The notes: generated by a model from the letters alone, not told the origin. DNA of 64,000 bases from JANNAT01 sp031384605 (GCA_031384605.1 JANNAT010000020.1:62001-126000); one strand, 5' to 3'. Shown: positions 34,908-44,281, counted from the stretch's first letter. Numbers and translations: made by a program.

Positions 34908-35858
34908 CTAAACCTCGTTGGGCAATGGCGTTCCATCCAGATGGGCGATCAGATTGGCAACGGCCATCAGACCCATGGCTTGGCGAACCTGTGCCACTGC
35001 GGTGCCCAGATGCGGCAGCAGCGTGACGTTTTCCATGGCGTGCAAGGCTGCGGGGATTTGCGGTTCAAACTCGTAAACGTCCAGACCAGCCCCCGCAATT
35101 TTCCCGGACTGCAAGGCCGCAATCAGCGCGGCTTCGTCCACCACATCGCCGCGCGAGATGTTGATCAAAAAACCATCCGGGCGCATATGGGTCAGGGTTT
35201 CAGCATTGATAAGGTGATGCGTGGCAGGGCTGCCCGGCACTGCGATTATCACAAAATCAGCCGCCAGGACCGTGGCCATCGACACTTGTTTGGCAGGGCA
35301 ACCCGGATCAGCCACCGCAGATCGGTTGTTAAACACCACATCCATGCCAAAGCCGTAATGACAGCGCCGCGCAATGGCTTTGCCGATGCGGCCCATGCCG
35401 ATGATGCCAACACGCGCGCCGGTGACATGGGTGCCCAGCATTTGCGTCGGGTGCCAACCGGCCCATTGCCCTGCGCGCAGCAGTCGTTCGCCCTCGCCGG
35501 CACGCCGCGCGGTCATCAGCATCAGTGTCATCGCGATATCAGCGGTGGCATCAGTCACAGCGCCGGGGGTGTTCGTCACCGCGATGCCAGCCGCCCGCGC
35601 CGCAGTCACGTCAATGTGGTTATAGCCGACACCAAAGTTGGCAAGTATCTTGGCACGCAGGTGTGGGATATCGGCAAAGACATCGGCGCGGAAAAGATCA
35701 CCCAATGTCGGCAGGATCGCATCGTAATCCCGCAAAGCCGCACGCAATTCATCAGGTGCCAGTGGCGCGGTATTGTCTCGAACGGTTGTTTCATAGCGCG
35801 CCTTTGCCGCCGCAATCACGACTTCAGGCAGGGGCCGTGTGATCAGCAATTTGCGCAT
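34908..35858 (-). CDS. D-2-hydroxyacid dehydrogenase (glyoxylate/hydroxypyruvate reductase-like)
   Basis: NAD(P)-dependent dehydrogenase of 316 residues. The nucleotide fold shows VGIIGMGRIGKAIARRCHYG (about 151-170). The catalytic Arg is in INISRGDVVDEAALIAAL, the Glu near GLDVYEFEPQIPAAL, and the His in NVTLLPHLGTAVAQVRQAMG. Substrate (glyoxylate, hydroxypyruvate, or 2-ketogluconate) is unresolved. ATG at 35858 overlaps the stop of the CsaA-like gene by one base (TGATG). Last gene of a proC-csaA-dehydrogenase run. Confidence 0.9.
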   Translation of the reverse strand: MRKLLITRPLPEVVIAAAKARYETTVRDNTAPLAPDELRAALRDYDAILPTLGDLFRADVFADIPHLRAKILANFGVGYNHIDVTAARAAGIAVTNTPGAVTDATADIAMTLMLMTARRAGEGERLLRAGQWAGWHPTQMLGTHVTGARVGIIGMGRIGKAIARRCHYGFGMDVVFNNRSAVADPGCPAKQVSMATVLAADFVIIAVPGSPATHHLINAETLTHMRPDGFLINISRGDVVDEAALIAALQSGKIAGAGLDVYEFEPQIPAALHAMENVTLLPHLGTAVAQVRQAMGLMAVANLIAHLDGTPLPNEV

Positions 35859-36190
35859 CAAAACAACTTCCCCCCCAAGGGCACGTCATGGCCGGGTCCG
35901 ATCAACACCACTTCGCCCGCCGCATCCGGCACACCTAACACCAATACTTCGGACAGCACTTTGCCGATCTGGCGGGGCGGAAAATTCACCACCGCCAGCA
36001 CTTGGCGGCCGATCAGAGAGTCCGGGGTGTAATGTTGCGTGATCTGCGCGGAAGATCGTTTTTCGCCGATGTCACCGCCAAAATCGACCATCAGTTTGTA
36101 GGCCGGCTTGCGCGCTTCGGGGAAAGGTTCGGCACGGGTGATGCGGCCCACCCTTATATCAACCTTTGCGAAATCATCATAGGAAATCAT
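35858..36190 (-). CDS. tRNA-binding domain protein (CsaA-like)
   Basis: OB-fold protein of 110 residues, the stand-alone EMAP/Trbp111-type domain. CsaA binds tRNA-like structures and unfolded proteins; the physiological role is uncertain. Visible are ISYDDFAKVDIRVGRITRAE at the N-terminus, SSAQITQHYTPDSLIGRQVL and AVVNFPPRQIG in the centre, and ALIGPGHDVPLG-type ending. It overlaps proC and the dehydrogenase gene, so they are one transcript. Confidence 0.9.
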   Translation of the reverse strand: MISYDDFAKVDIRVGRITRAEPFPEARKPAYKLMVDFGGDIGEKRSSAQITQHYTPDSLIGRQVLAVVNFPPRQIGKVLSEVLVLGVPDAAGEVVLIGPGHDVPLGGKLF

Positions 36191-36999
36191 TGCCCCAACT
36201 CCCGCCCACGATCTGTGGCGGCTTTGACAGCCCGGGCCAGCAGGGGCGGAAACCCTGTGTCAGGATCCATCAATACCGCCAAAGCCGCCGCCGTGGTGCC
36301 CGCAGGCGATGTCACATTGATGCGCAATTGCGCGGCGGTTTCCGGCGCGCGGTAAGCCAGTTCACCCGCCCCGCAAACTGTGGCACGGGCCAGTTGCATC
36401 GCCACAGGTTCGGACAGCCCCTGCGCCACGCCCGCCGCGGCCATCGCCTCGATCAAGTGAAACACATAGGCCGGGCCAGACCCGGACACGCCGGTGACCG
36501 CGTCAATCTGATGTTCGCCGTCCAGTTCCACCACTTCGCCCACCGCCGCCATCAATGCGCGCGCGGTGGCCAAACCTACCGCGCCCGCGTGCGCATTGCC
36601 GCAGATGCCGGTGATGCCCCTGCCCACCATCGCCGGGGTATTCGGCATGGTGCGCACAATGGGGGTTTGGTTGCCAAACGCGGCAGCAAAGCTGGCGATA
36701 GAGGTGCCCGCGGCGATAGAAACGAACAGGGTTTTACCGTTGCCCAAGGCCTGCAAGGCGGGCAAAGCCGCGCCCATCATCTGGGGTTTAACGGCGATCA
36801 ACGCCACGGCGGGCGCGGGGGGGATACCTGCATTCAGATGCACGCCCGAGGATTTCAGCCAATCCATTGGGTTCGGTTCAATCACCCAAACCGATGCCGC
36901 TGGAACGCCAGCCGCCAACCATCCGGTCAACAGCGCCGTGCCCATCTTGCCGCAACCCAGTAATACCAACCCATCCCGCGCCACAAGATCAAGCGTCAT
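36187..36999 (-). CDS. proC: Pyrroline-5-carboxylate reductase
   Basis: Last step of proline biosynthesis, reducing pyrroline-5-carboxylate with NAD(P)H. The 270 residues have the Rossmann loop LLGCGKMGTALLTGWLAAGV (13-32), AVKPQMMGAALPAL (about 70-83), VRTMPNTPAMVGRGITGI (near 115) and the C-terminal VTGVSGSGPAYVFHLIEAMA (near 165), all typical. GGGG precedes the ATG at 36999. Overlaps the CsaA-like gene by four bases. Confidence 0.95.
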   Translation of the reverse strand: MTLDLVARDGLVLLGCGKMGTALLTGWLAAGVPAASVWVIEPNPMDWLKSSGVHLNAGIPPAPAVALIAVKPQMMGAALPALQALGNGKTLFVSIAAGTSIASFAAAFGNQTPIVRTMPNTPAMVGRGITGICGNAHAGAVGLATARALMAAVGEVVELDGEHQIDAVTGVSGSGPAYVFHLIEAMAAAGVAQGLSEPVAMQLARATVCGAGELAYRAPETAAQLRINVTSPAGTTAAALAVLMDPDTGFPPLLARAVKAATDRGRELGQ

Positions 37000-37075
37000 G
37001 TATATCCCCCATTTTAAGGCAGGTTAGGGGCGGATGCGCGTGGCATCAATGGTGCAATTTTGAAGCCGGGCCGGA

Positions 37076-37579
37076 TCAGGCCCGCCCATATGCCTCGGCG
37101 ATGGCGACTTTCATCGCATCTGCGGGGGATTTATCGGCCCATGCCACCAGTTGAAACGCCGGATAGAACCGTTCTGCCGCCATCACCGCGCTGGAAATCA
37201 ACCGGTCAATCTGCTCTGAACAGGCCATCTGCCCGCCCGCCAAGACAAGGCCATAACGCCAGACCATCAACTTTTGTTCGGCCCAATAGGTGAACGCACC
37301 GGTCCAGACCAGATCATTACAGCGGTTCAGCACATCATAAAGCGCGCCCATTTTGTCGGTGGGTGGCTCCATCTCAAACGTGCAGATCAGCCGCAGCGTT
37401 TCATCCTGCGCCGACCACGCCAGCGTCAGCGAATAGGTGCGCCATTGCCCTTCAACCGCCATCGCGATCTGATCATCGGTAACGCGGTCAAATTCCCAGT
37501 CATTATGGGCGGCCAGCGTTTCGACAATGTCGATGGGGTGCAGATCGTCAGATGTCAGAAAATCTTCGGATATCGACAT
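37076..37579 (-). CDS. YbjN domain-containing protein
   Basis: Cytosolic protein of 167 residues of the YbjN family, which adopts a secretion-chaperone-like fold; E. coli YbjN affects motility and stress traits by unknown means. It begins DFLTSDDLHPIDIVETLAAH and has the conserved LICTFEMEPPTDKMGALYDV with a following NRCNDLVWTGAFTYWAEQ. The start at 37579 is favoured by a GAGGCAGG site; the ATG at 37642 adds 21 residues without one. Separate from proC by 76 bases. Confidence 0.85.
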   Translation of the reverse strand: MSISEDFLTSDDLHPIDIVETLAAHNDWEFDRVTDDQIAMAVEGQWRTYSLTLAWSAQDETLRLICTFEMEPPTDKMGALYDVLNRCNDLVWTGAFTYWAEQKLMVWRYGLVLAGGQMACSEQIDRLISSAVMAAERFYPAFQLVAWADKSPADAMKVAIAEAYGRA

Positions 37580-37816
37580 GGCCTGCCTCATTATAAAGCC
37601 CAAGGCGGGGTCTGACCCACAAGAGGCTGGGTGTTCGGCCATAAACAGCGTTGCCCAACGATGCCCTTACTAGATATAGTGTCTGCACAGGGGAAGCCTG
37701 TAAAGTGATTTCTGCTGAAATCTTCTGTGGGTAAGTTTTTGTTAGATTTTTATAACATTGAGAGGTCGGGATTAGCGCAAAAAATGGTATCATCCACCCC
37801 AAATGGCATAGCGCCC

Positions 37817-39517
37817 CTAAGGCATCACCTCGAACCTATCCACATCCACCATGCCGAAATCGGTGATTTTCAGATGCGGGATCACGGGCAGGCACAAGAA
37901 GGCCAGTTGCAAGAACGGCTCTTCCAGCGTGACACCCAATGACCGGGCGGCCGCGCGCAGGGTGACCAGATCGCGGTGAACCACCTCAAACGGTTCAAGG
38001 CTCATCAGCCCCGCTACGGGCAGGGCCAGTTCGGCCAGAATGCGCCCGCCTTCGACCACCACAAAGCCGCCCTCAATTTCACCCAAACGGTTGGCGGCCA
38101 GCGCCATATCGGTGTAATCAGCCCCCACCACAGCGATGTTGTGGTGATCATGGCAGACTGTTGACGCGATGGCCCCGCGTTGAAGGCCAAAGCCTTTGAC
38201 AAACCCGGTGGCCCGGTTGCCGTTTACCCCGTGGCGTTCGATCACCGCGATTTTCACCAGATCGCGGGCGATGTCGGGACGTTTGTCACCGTCTTCGGGC
38301 GCGATTTGATAGGTCAGGTGTTCGGTGATGATCTTGCCGGGCAGAATGCCGATCACTGGCGTATCAACGCGGTTGCCACTGGTGCGGAAATGATGTGGCT
38401 CTACAGGGGAAGCCTTAACCGAGTGCCGCGCAACCGGCGGAATTTCTTGCCGCGCGGCAAAGGCGGTTTCCGTCACCTGCACACCGGCTGCAAAAACCAT
38501 GCTGACGCGGCAATCTGCCAAAGTATCAATCACCGCAATATCCGCGCGTTTGCCGGGGGCGATCAGACCGCGATCTTTCAACCCGAACGCCTCGGCTGCC
38601 GAAAGACTGGCGGCGCGGTAGGCAGCAAGCGGCGGCGCACCAAGCGCAATCGCGGTGCGGATAATGTAATCCAGATGGCCGTGTTCCGCGATATCCAACG
38701 GATTTCGGTCATCGGTGCAAAAGCACAGGTATGGCGCGTGGCGTTCGGTCAGCAGGCCTACCAGTGCGTGCAAATCCTTGGAAACCGACCCCTCCCGGAT
38801 CAGCACGCGCATACCTTTGCGCAGCTTTTCCAGACCTTCGTCATAGCTGGTCGCCTCGTGTTCGGTGCGAATACCCGCCGCGATATAGCCGTTCAGGTCG
38901 CGGCCCCGCAGCAGGGGCGCGTGGCCATCAATATGGCGACCCGCGAAAGCCCGCAGCTTGGCGATGCATCCTGCATCCTTATGCAACACACCGGGATAGT
39001 TCATGAATTCCGCCAAGCCGATCACGCGCGGATGATCCATCAGCTGGATCAGATCACCGGACTCCAGCCGCGCACCCGTGGTTTCCATGTGCGTTGACGG
39101 CACGCAAGACGACAGTTGCACACGGATATCCAGCAAGGTGCGCGATGAGGCTTCAAGGAAATAATGGATGCCCGTCAGCCCGCAGACATTGGCAATTTCA
39201 TGCGGATCGCAGATTGCGGTCGTCACGCCATGCGGGGTCACACAGCGGTCAAATTCAAACGGGGTGACAAGGCTGCTTTCGATATGCAAATGCGTGTCGA
39301 TGAACCCCGGCACCAGAATTTGACCCGCAATGTCAATCTCGCGCAGTCCCGAATAGGTGCCAAAGACCCCCACAATCGTGTCACCACAAATCGCCACATC
39401 TGTTTGCACCAGATCGCCGGTGATCAGATCGAACACGCGGCCACCCTTCAGCACCAGATCGGCGGGAACAATGCCACGCCCCTGATCAATACGGTCTGAA
39501 ATCTGGCACTTGGTCAT
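37817..39517 (-). CDS. ade: Adenine deaminase
   Basis: Converts adenine to hypoxanthine and ammonia in purine salvage. Amidohydrolase of 566 residues, normal for the bacterial Ade family. Metal-binding HxH lies in FIDTHLHIESSLVTPFEFDR (about 73-92), DPHEIANVCGL follows, and the C-terminal domain has ATGFVKGFGLQRGAIASTVC and HDHHNIAVVGADYTDMALA, the features that separate Ade from other amidohydrolases. It would complement the nucleoside import and phosphorolysis genes at 17-22 kb. Confidence 0.94.
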   Translation of the reverse strand: MTKCQISDRIDQGRGIVPADLVLKGGRVFDLITGDLVQTDVAICGDTIVGVFGTYSGLREIDIAGQILVPGFIDTHLHIESSLVTPFEFDRCVTPHGVTTAICDPHEIANVCGLTGIHYFLEASSRTLLDIRVQLSSCVPSTHMETTGARLESGDLIQLMDHPRVIGLAEFMNYPGVLHKDAGCIAKLRAFAGRHIDGHAPLLRGRDLNGYIAAGIRTEHEATSYDEGLEKLRKGMRVLIREGSVSKDLHALVGLLTERHAPYLCFCTDDRNPLDIAEHGHLDYIIRTAIALGAPPLAAYRAASLSAAEAFGLKDRGLIAPGKRADIAVIDTLADCRVSMVFAAGVQVTETAFAARQEIPPVARHSVKASPVEPHHFRTSGNRVDTPVIGILPGKIITEHLTYQIAPEDGDKRPDIARDLVKIAVIERHGVNGNRATGFVKGFGLQRGAIASTVCHDHHNIAVVGADYTDMALAANRLGEIEGGFVVVEGGRILAELALPVAGLMSLEPFEVVHRDLVTLRAAARSLGVTLEEPFLQLAFLCLPVIPHLKITDFGMVDVDRFEVMP

Positions 39518-39604
39518 GGCAACCCCTTTGATCTGACGGCATCACCCTTGCGCATCATCGGGCCAAGTGATTGACCTGATCTACCCAAAACACCAGAGGT
39601 TTTC

Positions 39605-40522
39605 ATGCGCCCTTTGCGCGGCATCGCCTATAAAGTTGTGTCCGTCATCGTGTTTATCTTGATGGCGTCGATGATCAAGGCCACAGCCCCCGACGTGCCA
39701 TCGGGGGAGGCGGTTTTTTTCCGATCATTCTTTGCCATGCCGGTGATCGTGCTGTGGCTGGCGGCACGCCGCGAACTGGCCACCGGGTTTGCGGCGTCAA
39801 ATCCGATGGGGCATGTCTGGCGCGGGTTGGTTGGAACACTGGCGATGGGGTTGGGGTTTGCGGGGCTTGGCTATCTTCCGCTGCCCGAAGTTACCGCCAT
39901 TGGCTATGCGGCCCCGTTGTTGACGGTTATTTTCGCCGCGATGTTTCTGGGCGAAGAGGTGCGGGCGTTTCGCATTTCGGCCGTTGTTCTTGGCCTGATG
40001 GGCGTGTTGATCGTGGTTTGGCCGCGGCTTTCGATCAACACTGGCGGTGCGATGGGCCAAGCCGAGGCGTTTGGCGCAATCCTTGTGCTGGGGGGGGCGG
40101 TGTTTGCCGCATTGGCGCAGGTTTTTGTGCGTAAACTGGTGATGACGGAAAAGACCCCGGCAATCGTATTTTACTTTTCACTGACGGCTTCGGTATTGTC
40201 GCTTGCCACACTGCCCTTTGGCTGGGTAATTCCGACCTTTCATCAGGCAGCATTGCTGATCGGGGCGGGGTTATTGGGCGGGGTCGGTCAAATTTTCCTA
40301 ACGTCCAGCTACCGCGAAGCGGATGCGTCGGTTGTGGCCCCGTTTGATTATGCTTCGATGATCTTTGCGCTGGGGATTGGCTATTTCGTCTTTGCCGAGG
40401 TGCCGACACTGACCATGCTGATCGGCGCTGCGGTTGTGGTGACCGCAGGTTGCCTGATCATCTGGCGCGAACGCCAATTGGGGATCGAACGCGCCAAACA
40501 GCGCAAAGCCATGACGCCGTAA
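39605..40522 (+). CDS. EamA family (DMT superfamily) membrane transporter
   Basis: Inner-membrane protein of 305 residues with ten predicted helices in two EamA repeats. The first begins RGIAYKVVSVIVFILMASMI and includes GYAAPLLTVIFAAMFLGEEV (about 99-118). The second repeats the pattern with APFDYASMIFALGIGYFVFA near 244. Relatives export amino acids or metabolites, or act as RhaT-like uptake carriers. No substrate can be inferred. Divergent from ade. Confidence 0.9.
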   Translation: MRPLRGIAYKVVSVIVFILMASMIKATAPDVPSGEAVFFRSFFAMPVIVLWLAARRELATGFAASNPMGHVWRGLVGTLAMGLGFAGLGYLPLPEVTAIGYAAPLLTVIFAAMFLGEEVRAFRISAVVLGLMGVLIVVWPRLSINTGGAMGQAEAFGAILVLGGAVFAALAQVFVRKLVMTEKTPAIVFYFSLTASVLSLATLPFGWVIPTFHQAALLIGAGLLGGVGQIFLTSSYREADASVVAPFDYASMIFALGIGYFVFAEVPTLTMLIGAAVVVTAGCLIIWRERQLGIERAKQRKAMTP

Positions 40523-40536
40523 AGCCGAAAATTTTT

Positions 40537-41151
40537 CTAGTCAGACGGCCAGCTGATTTGAATATCCGCTGCGCGTGACTGTGTCAAAACCCGGCGAATA
40601 TTCGGCATATCGTTGCCGTCAATCCATGCACGCGCCGCAGCTGGTGTTTTCCCGTAATGCGCCCAGCGCGCCAACAAACGACGGTCAAGTTCTGCCTCTG
40701 GCACATCGACGAAAACGGTCAGATCGAAAAGTGGCGCAAGATTTGTCCAAGGCGCGTCATCCAACAGCAGATAATTGCCCTCAACCACCAAAAACTGATC
40801 GGCATCCGTGACAACATCTGCCGCCGCGCGGGACAATTCCATCTGGCGGTCAAACACCGGAATAGCCACCTCGCCGCCCGCGCGCAGGCGTTGCATCAGG
40901 TGAATAAATCCCAACACATCAAAGGTTTCCGGTGCGCCTTTGCGCGATTGCAACCCGCGCTGGCCCAACACCGTGTCATCATAATGAAAGCCGTCCATCG
41001 GCACCACACGCGCGTTCGCGCCCAAGGCAGCAACCACAGCATCGGCCAAGGTGGATTTTCCAGACCCCGGCGGCCCGGCAATTGCGGTGATGAAACGACC
41101 TTGGCCGCGGGCTTTGCTTCGGATCAGCTGCGCCAGATCATCGGGTGTCAT
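40537..41151 (-). CDS. frcK: FrcK-like P-loop kinase (uridine kinase-type fold)
   Basis: P-loop kinase of 204 residues. Walker A is IAGPPGSGKSTLADAVVAAL (24-43), followed by PMDGFHYDDTVLGQRG, whose Asp-Gly-Phe-His resembles uridine/pantothenate kinases. A lid region has DVPEAELDRRLLARWAHYG. In Sinorhizobium meliloti the homologue frcK ends the frcBCAK fructose-import operon, as here, though its substrate was not fixed. Overlaps frcA by 4 bases. The symbol is given by context; the phosphorylated compound is unproven. Confidence 0.75.
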   Translation of the reverse strand: MTPDDLAQLIRSKARGQGRFITAIAGPPGSGKSTLADAVVAALGANARVVPMDGFHYDDTVLGQRGLQSRKGAPETFDVLGFIHLMQRLRAGGEVAIPVFDRQMELSRAAADVVTDADQFLVVEGNYLLLDDAPWTNLAPLFDLTVFVDVPEAELDRRLLARWAHYGKTPAAARAWIDGNDMPNIRRVLTQSRAADIQISWPSD

Positions 41152-41933
41152 GCGGCTTCGGTCACACCTTCAGGCAGTTTGGCCCCTGTCATATAGGCCA
41201 CCGCATCCGACATCGAATGTTCCTTGGGATCAATCACGCACAGGCGCCGACCCAGGCGGTGAATATGAATGCGGTCGGCCACTTCGAACACATGCGGCAT
41301 GTTGTGGCTGATCAGGATGATCGGAATGCCGCGCGCACGCACATCGCGGATCAATTCCAGCACACGGCGGCTTTCTTTTACCCCCAAGGCGGCGGTGGGT
41401 TCGTCCAAAATCACCACCTTCGATCCAAACGCCGCCGCGCGGGCCACGGCAACGCCTTGGCGTTGGCCACCCGACAAAGATTCCACCGCTTGGTTGATAT
41501 TCTGAATGGTCATCAGGCCCAGTTCAGACAGCTTGTCGCGCGCAAATTTTTCCATCCCCGCCCGGTCCATCTGGCGAAACACGCTGCCCATGATCCCCGG
41601 TTTGCGCCATTCGCGGCCCAGAAACATGTTATCGGCAATCGACAGCGCCGGTGACATCGCAAGGTTTTGATAAACCGTCTCGATCCCCAGTTTGCGGGCA
41701 TCTTGCGGCGATTTGAAATGCACGGTTTGGCCTTCCAGCGTGATCTCGCCATGGTCAGGAATAACTGCGCCGGCAATCGCCTTGATCAGGGTCGATTTGC
41801 CAGCCCCGTTATCGCCGATCACAGCGGTAATTTCGCCCGGATAAAGATCGAAATCCGCGCCGTTCATCGCCACCACGGTGCCATACCGTTTCATCAGGCC
41901 ACGCGTGGAAAGGATGGGTTTGACATCGCTCAT
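41148..41933 (-). CDS. frcA: Fructose ABC transporter ATP-binding protein FrcA
   Basis: ATPase of the sugar-import CUT2 class, 261 residues with a single nucleotide-binding domain, as expected of FrcA (RbsA-type proteins have two). Walker A is GDNGAGKSTL (about 37-46), the signature LSGGQRQGVAVARA near 138, and Walker B VVILDEPTAAL near 158. The ATG at 41933 overlaps the stop of frcC by 4 bases. An upstream start at 42008 would lie deep inside frcC and adds 25 unlike residues. Confidence 0.92.
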   Translation of the reverse strand: MSDVKPILSTRGLMKRYGTVVAMNGADFDLYPGEITAVIGDNGAGKSTLIKAIAGAVIPDHGEITLEGQTVHFKSPQDARKLGIETVYQNLAMSPALSIADNMFLGREWRKPGIMGSVFRQMDRAGMEKFARDKLSELGLMTIQNINQAVESLSGGQRQGVAVARAAAFGSKVVILDEPTAALGVKESRRVLELIRDVRARGIPIILISHNMPHVFEVADRIHIHRLGRRLCVIDPKEHSMSDAVAYMTGAKLPEGVTEAA

Positions 41934-43009
41934 TGTGTTGCCCTCCGCAGCCATTGATCCAAACCAACAGCGATGATCACAAGGCTGCCCGCCGCAAACA
42001 TTTGCCAATAATCGTCAACACCCGCCAGCGAAAGACCGGTGGTGAACACACCCACAATCATTGCGCCAAGAACCGATCCGATGATCGACCCGCGCCCGCC
42101 AAACAGCGAGGTGCCACCAATCACAACGGCGGTGATCGAAGCAAAACTTACTGTATCAAAGGCGACAGGCGATACCGATCCTACCCGACCGATGGCCACC
42201 CAAGCGGCAAAGCCGCAGATCAGCCCGGCAACTGCATAGACGGAAACCAAGGTCTGTTTAGACCGAATGCCCGATAACATCGCGGCATCCGGATCATCGC
42301 CAATCGCATGGACATGCCGGCCCCACGCGGTTTGACTAAGCACATAAAGGAAAATCACGGCCAGCACGATCAACGAAAAGCTGCCATATGTCAGCTTGAA
42401 GGCCCCAAACCGCACCGCCTCACCGAACCACAGCAACGCCGGGGCTTCCTTTGTGATATCCACGTTCCGGATCGATTCAGACCCCGAATACCACAGCTTT
42501 AGCGCCGTAAAGATCTGCAACGTGCCTAGCGTTACGATAAACGGTGGCAGTTTTACATAGGCGACCAAAATTCCGTTCAGCCATCCCATGAATGTTCCGA
42601 TGAACATCCCGACCCCGATAGCGACGGGCCACGGATAGCCGTGGTTGACCGCAAGATTGCCCATGACCAGCGACGAGACCACAAGGATTGCCCCCAGTGA
42701 CAAATCAATTCCTGCGGTCAGAATGATCAATGTCTGCGCGATGGCGACGATGCCGGTGACCGTTACCTGCTGCAATACGGTTGAAAGCGCGCCTGCCCCC
42801 AGAAAACGCGGGGCTGCGATACCAAAAGCGATGATGCTTAGAATCAGGATCAGCGCCGGTATGGTTGTCGGATAGGCCCGCAGAAATGACCGTGCCAAGG
42901 CGGAAAGACTTTTGTCATCGCGGGCAAAGCTGGCGACGGTTTTATCCGCCTCTGTCAGCTTGGCCTCAAAATCGGAAATGGTTTTTGTTGGTGCCCCTTG
43001 GTCGCTCAT
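41930..43009 (-). CDS. frcC: Fructose ABC transporter permease FrcC
   Basis: Membrane permease of 359 residues, BPD_transp_2 family. The long cytosolic N-terminus (about 45 residues) before the first helix is also seen in FrcC of rhizobia. Conserved pieces include TAGIDLSLGAILVVSSLVMG (about 114-133), the cytoplasmic EAA-like loop TAWGRHVHAIGDDPDAAMLSG near 228, and FGGRGSIIGSVLGAMIVGVF near 304. Works as a dimer with FrcA and FrcB. Confidence 0.92.
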   Translation of the reverse strand: MSDQGAPTKTISDFEAKLTEADKTVASFARDDKSLSALARSFLRAYPTTIPALILILSIIAFGIAAPRFLGAGALSTVLQQVTVTGIVAIAQTLIILTAGIDLSLGAILVVSSLVMGNLAVNHGYPWPVAIGVGMFIGTFMGWLNGILVAYVKLPPFIVTLGTLQIFTALKLWYSGSESIRNVDITKEAPALLWFGEAVRFGAFKLTYGSFSLIVLAVIFLYVLSQTAWGRHVHAIGDDPDAAMLSGIRSKQTLVSVYAVAGLICGFAAWVAIGRVGSVSPVAFDTVSFASITAVVIGGTSLFGGRGSIIGSVLGAMIVGVFTTGLSLAGVDDYWQMFAAGSLVIIAVGLDQWLRRATQ

Positions 43010-43067
43010 CGCGTCAACCGCCCTTTAGATTAGAATGGGATCTGCGCCAATCTGCGCCGGATATACA

Positions 43068-43091
43068 AAGGGCGACTGTAACGTCGCCCTT
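43068..43091 (-). terminator. Hairpin between frcB and frcC
   Basis: AAGGGCGAC (43068-43076) and GTCGCCCTT (43083-43091) make a perfect 9-bp stem with a 6-base loop in the 110-base gap. The T run is weak on the minus strand, so it may act as a processing or partial-termination element that raises frcB over frcC levels, as is usual for binding proteins. Confidence 0.55.
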
Positions 43092-43119
43092 CGCGTAATC
43101 AACTGTTTGTTAGGTCAGA

Positions 43120-44145
43120 TCAGCCCCAGCAAAGCTCTGTGCCTTTGGTTGTGTCGATCGACGGCACACCTTCGGCTGGCTTGTCGGTGACAAGGTTCAC
43201 ACCTGTGTTGAAGAAGGTCAGACCTTCGGATGCCACTGGCTTGGTGCCGTCTTTTGCGAAGGCTGCAATCGCGTCGATGCCCAACGCGGCCATCTTCAGC
43301 GGATACTGCTGCGACGTGGCCCCAATCACGCCAGCCTTCACGGACGCAATCCCCGGGCAGCCGCCGTCAACCGACACAACCAGAACGCCGGTTTTGCCGG
43401 CTTTGGTCAGCGCCTGGAATGCACCTTCAGCGGCTGGTTCGTTGATCGTGTAGACCACGTTCATGTCCGGGTCTTTGGCCAGCAGATTTTCAACGGATGT
43501 AACGCCGCCTTCTGGGTTCGCACCCGACGATTCGTGACCGATGACGCGGGGATCGGTTTCCGACCCCATCACGGTCAAGTCAGGCACTTCGATGCCGAAA
43601 CCAACGAGGAAACCGGTGTCACGCTGAACGTCAACCGAGATGTTGTCTTTGTTGATGTCCAACATGCCGATCTTGGCGGTTTTCACGCCTTCAGCGCCCA
43701 AAGTGGCTGCGGCCCATTTGCCGATCAGCAACCCAGCCTCAAAGTTGTCGGTCGCAAAAGTCATGTCTTGTGCGTCAGCATCTGCAAGGGGGGTATCAAG
43801 GGCGATAACCAGAACGCCAGCAGCGCGGGCGTCTTTCAGGGCTGGACCAACCGAGTCGTTCGACGCCGTGATCAAGATCCCTTTTGCGCCAGCAGCAACG
43901 CAGTTTTCAATCGCGGTGATCTGTGGTGCAGCATCGCCATCTTTTTCGCCGGCGTAAGCCTGGAATTCCAAGCCAGCAGCCGTTGCAGCAGCTTCAGCGC
44001 CCTCTTTCATTTTTACGAAGAAGGGGTTGGTGTTGTTTTTGGTGATCAGGCAAGCAAGACCGCCGCCGTGCGATTCGGCAAAAGCTGTGCTTGTCATCAG
44101 CGCTAGTGCTGCGACACCAAATAGTGCGGTTGACTTAAATTTCAT
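43120..44145 (-). CDS. frcB: Fructose ABC transporter substrate-binding protein FrcB
   Basis: Periplasmic binding protein of 341 residues, type 1 fold. Signal peptide MKFKSTALFGVAALALMTST ends with AFA before ESHGG. Sugar-binding protein landmarks are LACLITKNNTNPFFVKMKEG (about 30-49), GAKGILITASNDSVGPALKD near 90 and VLVIALDTPLADADAQDMTF, whose DTP is common in the family. GGAGGA lies upstream. First gene of the leftward frcBCAK operon. Fructose is inferred from the operon's resemblance to S. meliloti frcBCAK. Confidence 0.9.
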   Translation of the reverse strand: MKFKSTALFGVAALALMTSTAFAESHGGGLACLITKNNTNPFFVKMKEGAEAAATAAGLEFQAYAGEKDGDAAPQITAIENCVAAGAKGILITASNDSVGPALKDARAAGVLVIALDTPLADADAQDMTFATDNFEAGLLIGKWAAATLGAEGVKTAKIGMLDINKDNISVDVQRDTGFLVGFGIEVPDLTVMGSETDPRVIGHESSGANPEGGVTSVENLLAKDPDMNVVYTINEPAAEGAFQALTKAGKTGVLVVSVDGGCPGIASVKAGVIGATSQQYPLKMAALGIDAIAAFAKDGTKPVASEGLTFFNTGVNLVTDKPAEGVPSIDTTKGTELCWG

Positions 44146-44262
44146 AACAGTAGTCCTCCCAAGGATTAAGAAGCGTTCACTTCATTAGAAAACGGTGCGC
44201 CAAGCCCTGTGTGCCCGGCGGTAGGCGTAAACAATCTGATTCCCTCCGCTGCGTCAAGTTAA

Positions 44263-44281
44263 ATAAATCATAGTGATTTAT
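44263..44281. promoter_or_regulatory. Candidate FrcR (ROK) operator, perfect inverted repeat
   Basis: ATAAATCA (44263-44270), TAG, TGATTTAT (44274-44281) is an exact 8-bp inverted repeat. On the minus strand a -35-like TTGACG (44252-44257) follows for frcB, and on the plus strand TTGACA (44284-44289) follows for the mutarotase gene. The site lies midway in the 226-base gap between the divergent units. Confidence 0.6.

Noticed and set aside
34806..36032. Long plus-strand open frame across the dehydrogenase and CsaA-like genes
   Set aside because: Antisense shadow rich in His, Arg and Gln with no family resemblance; the minus-strand genes are clear.
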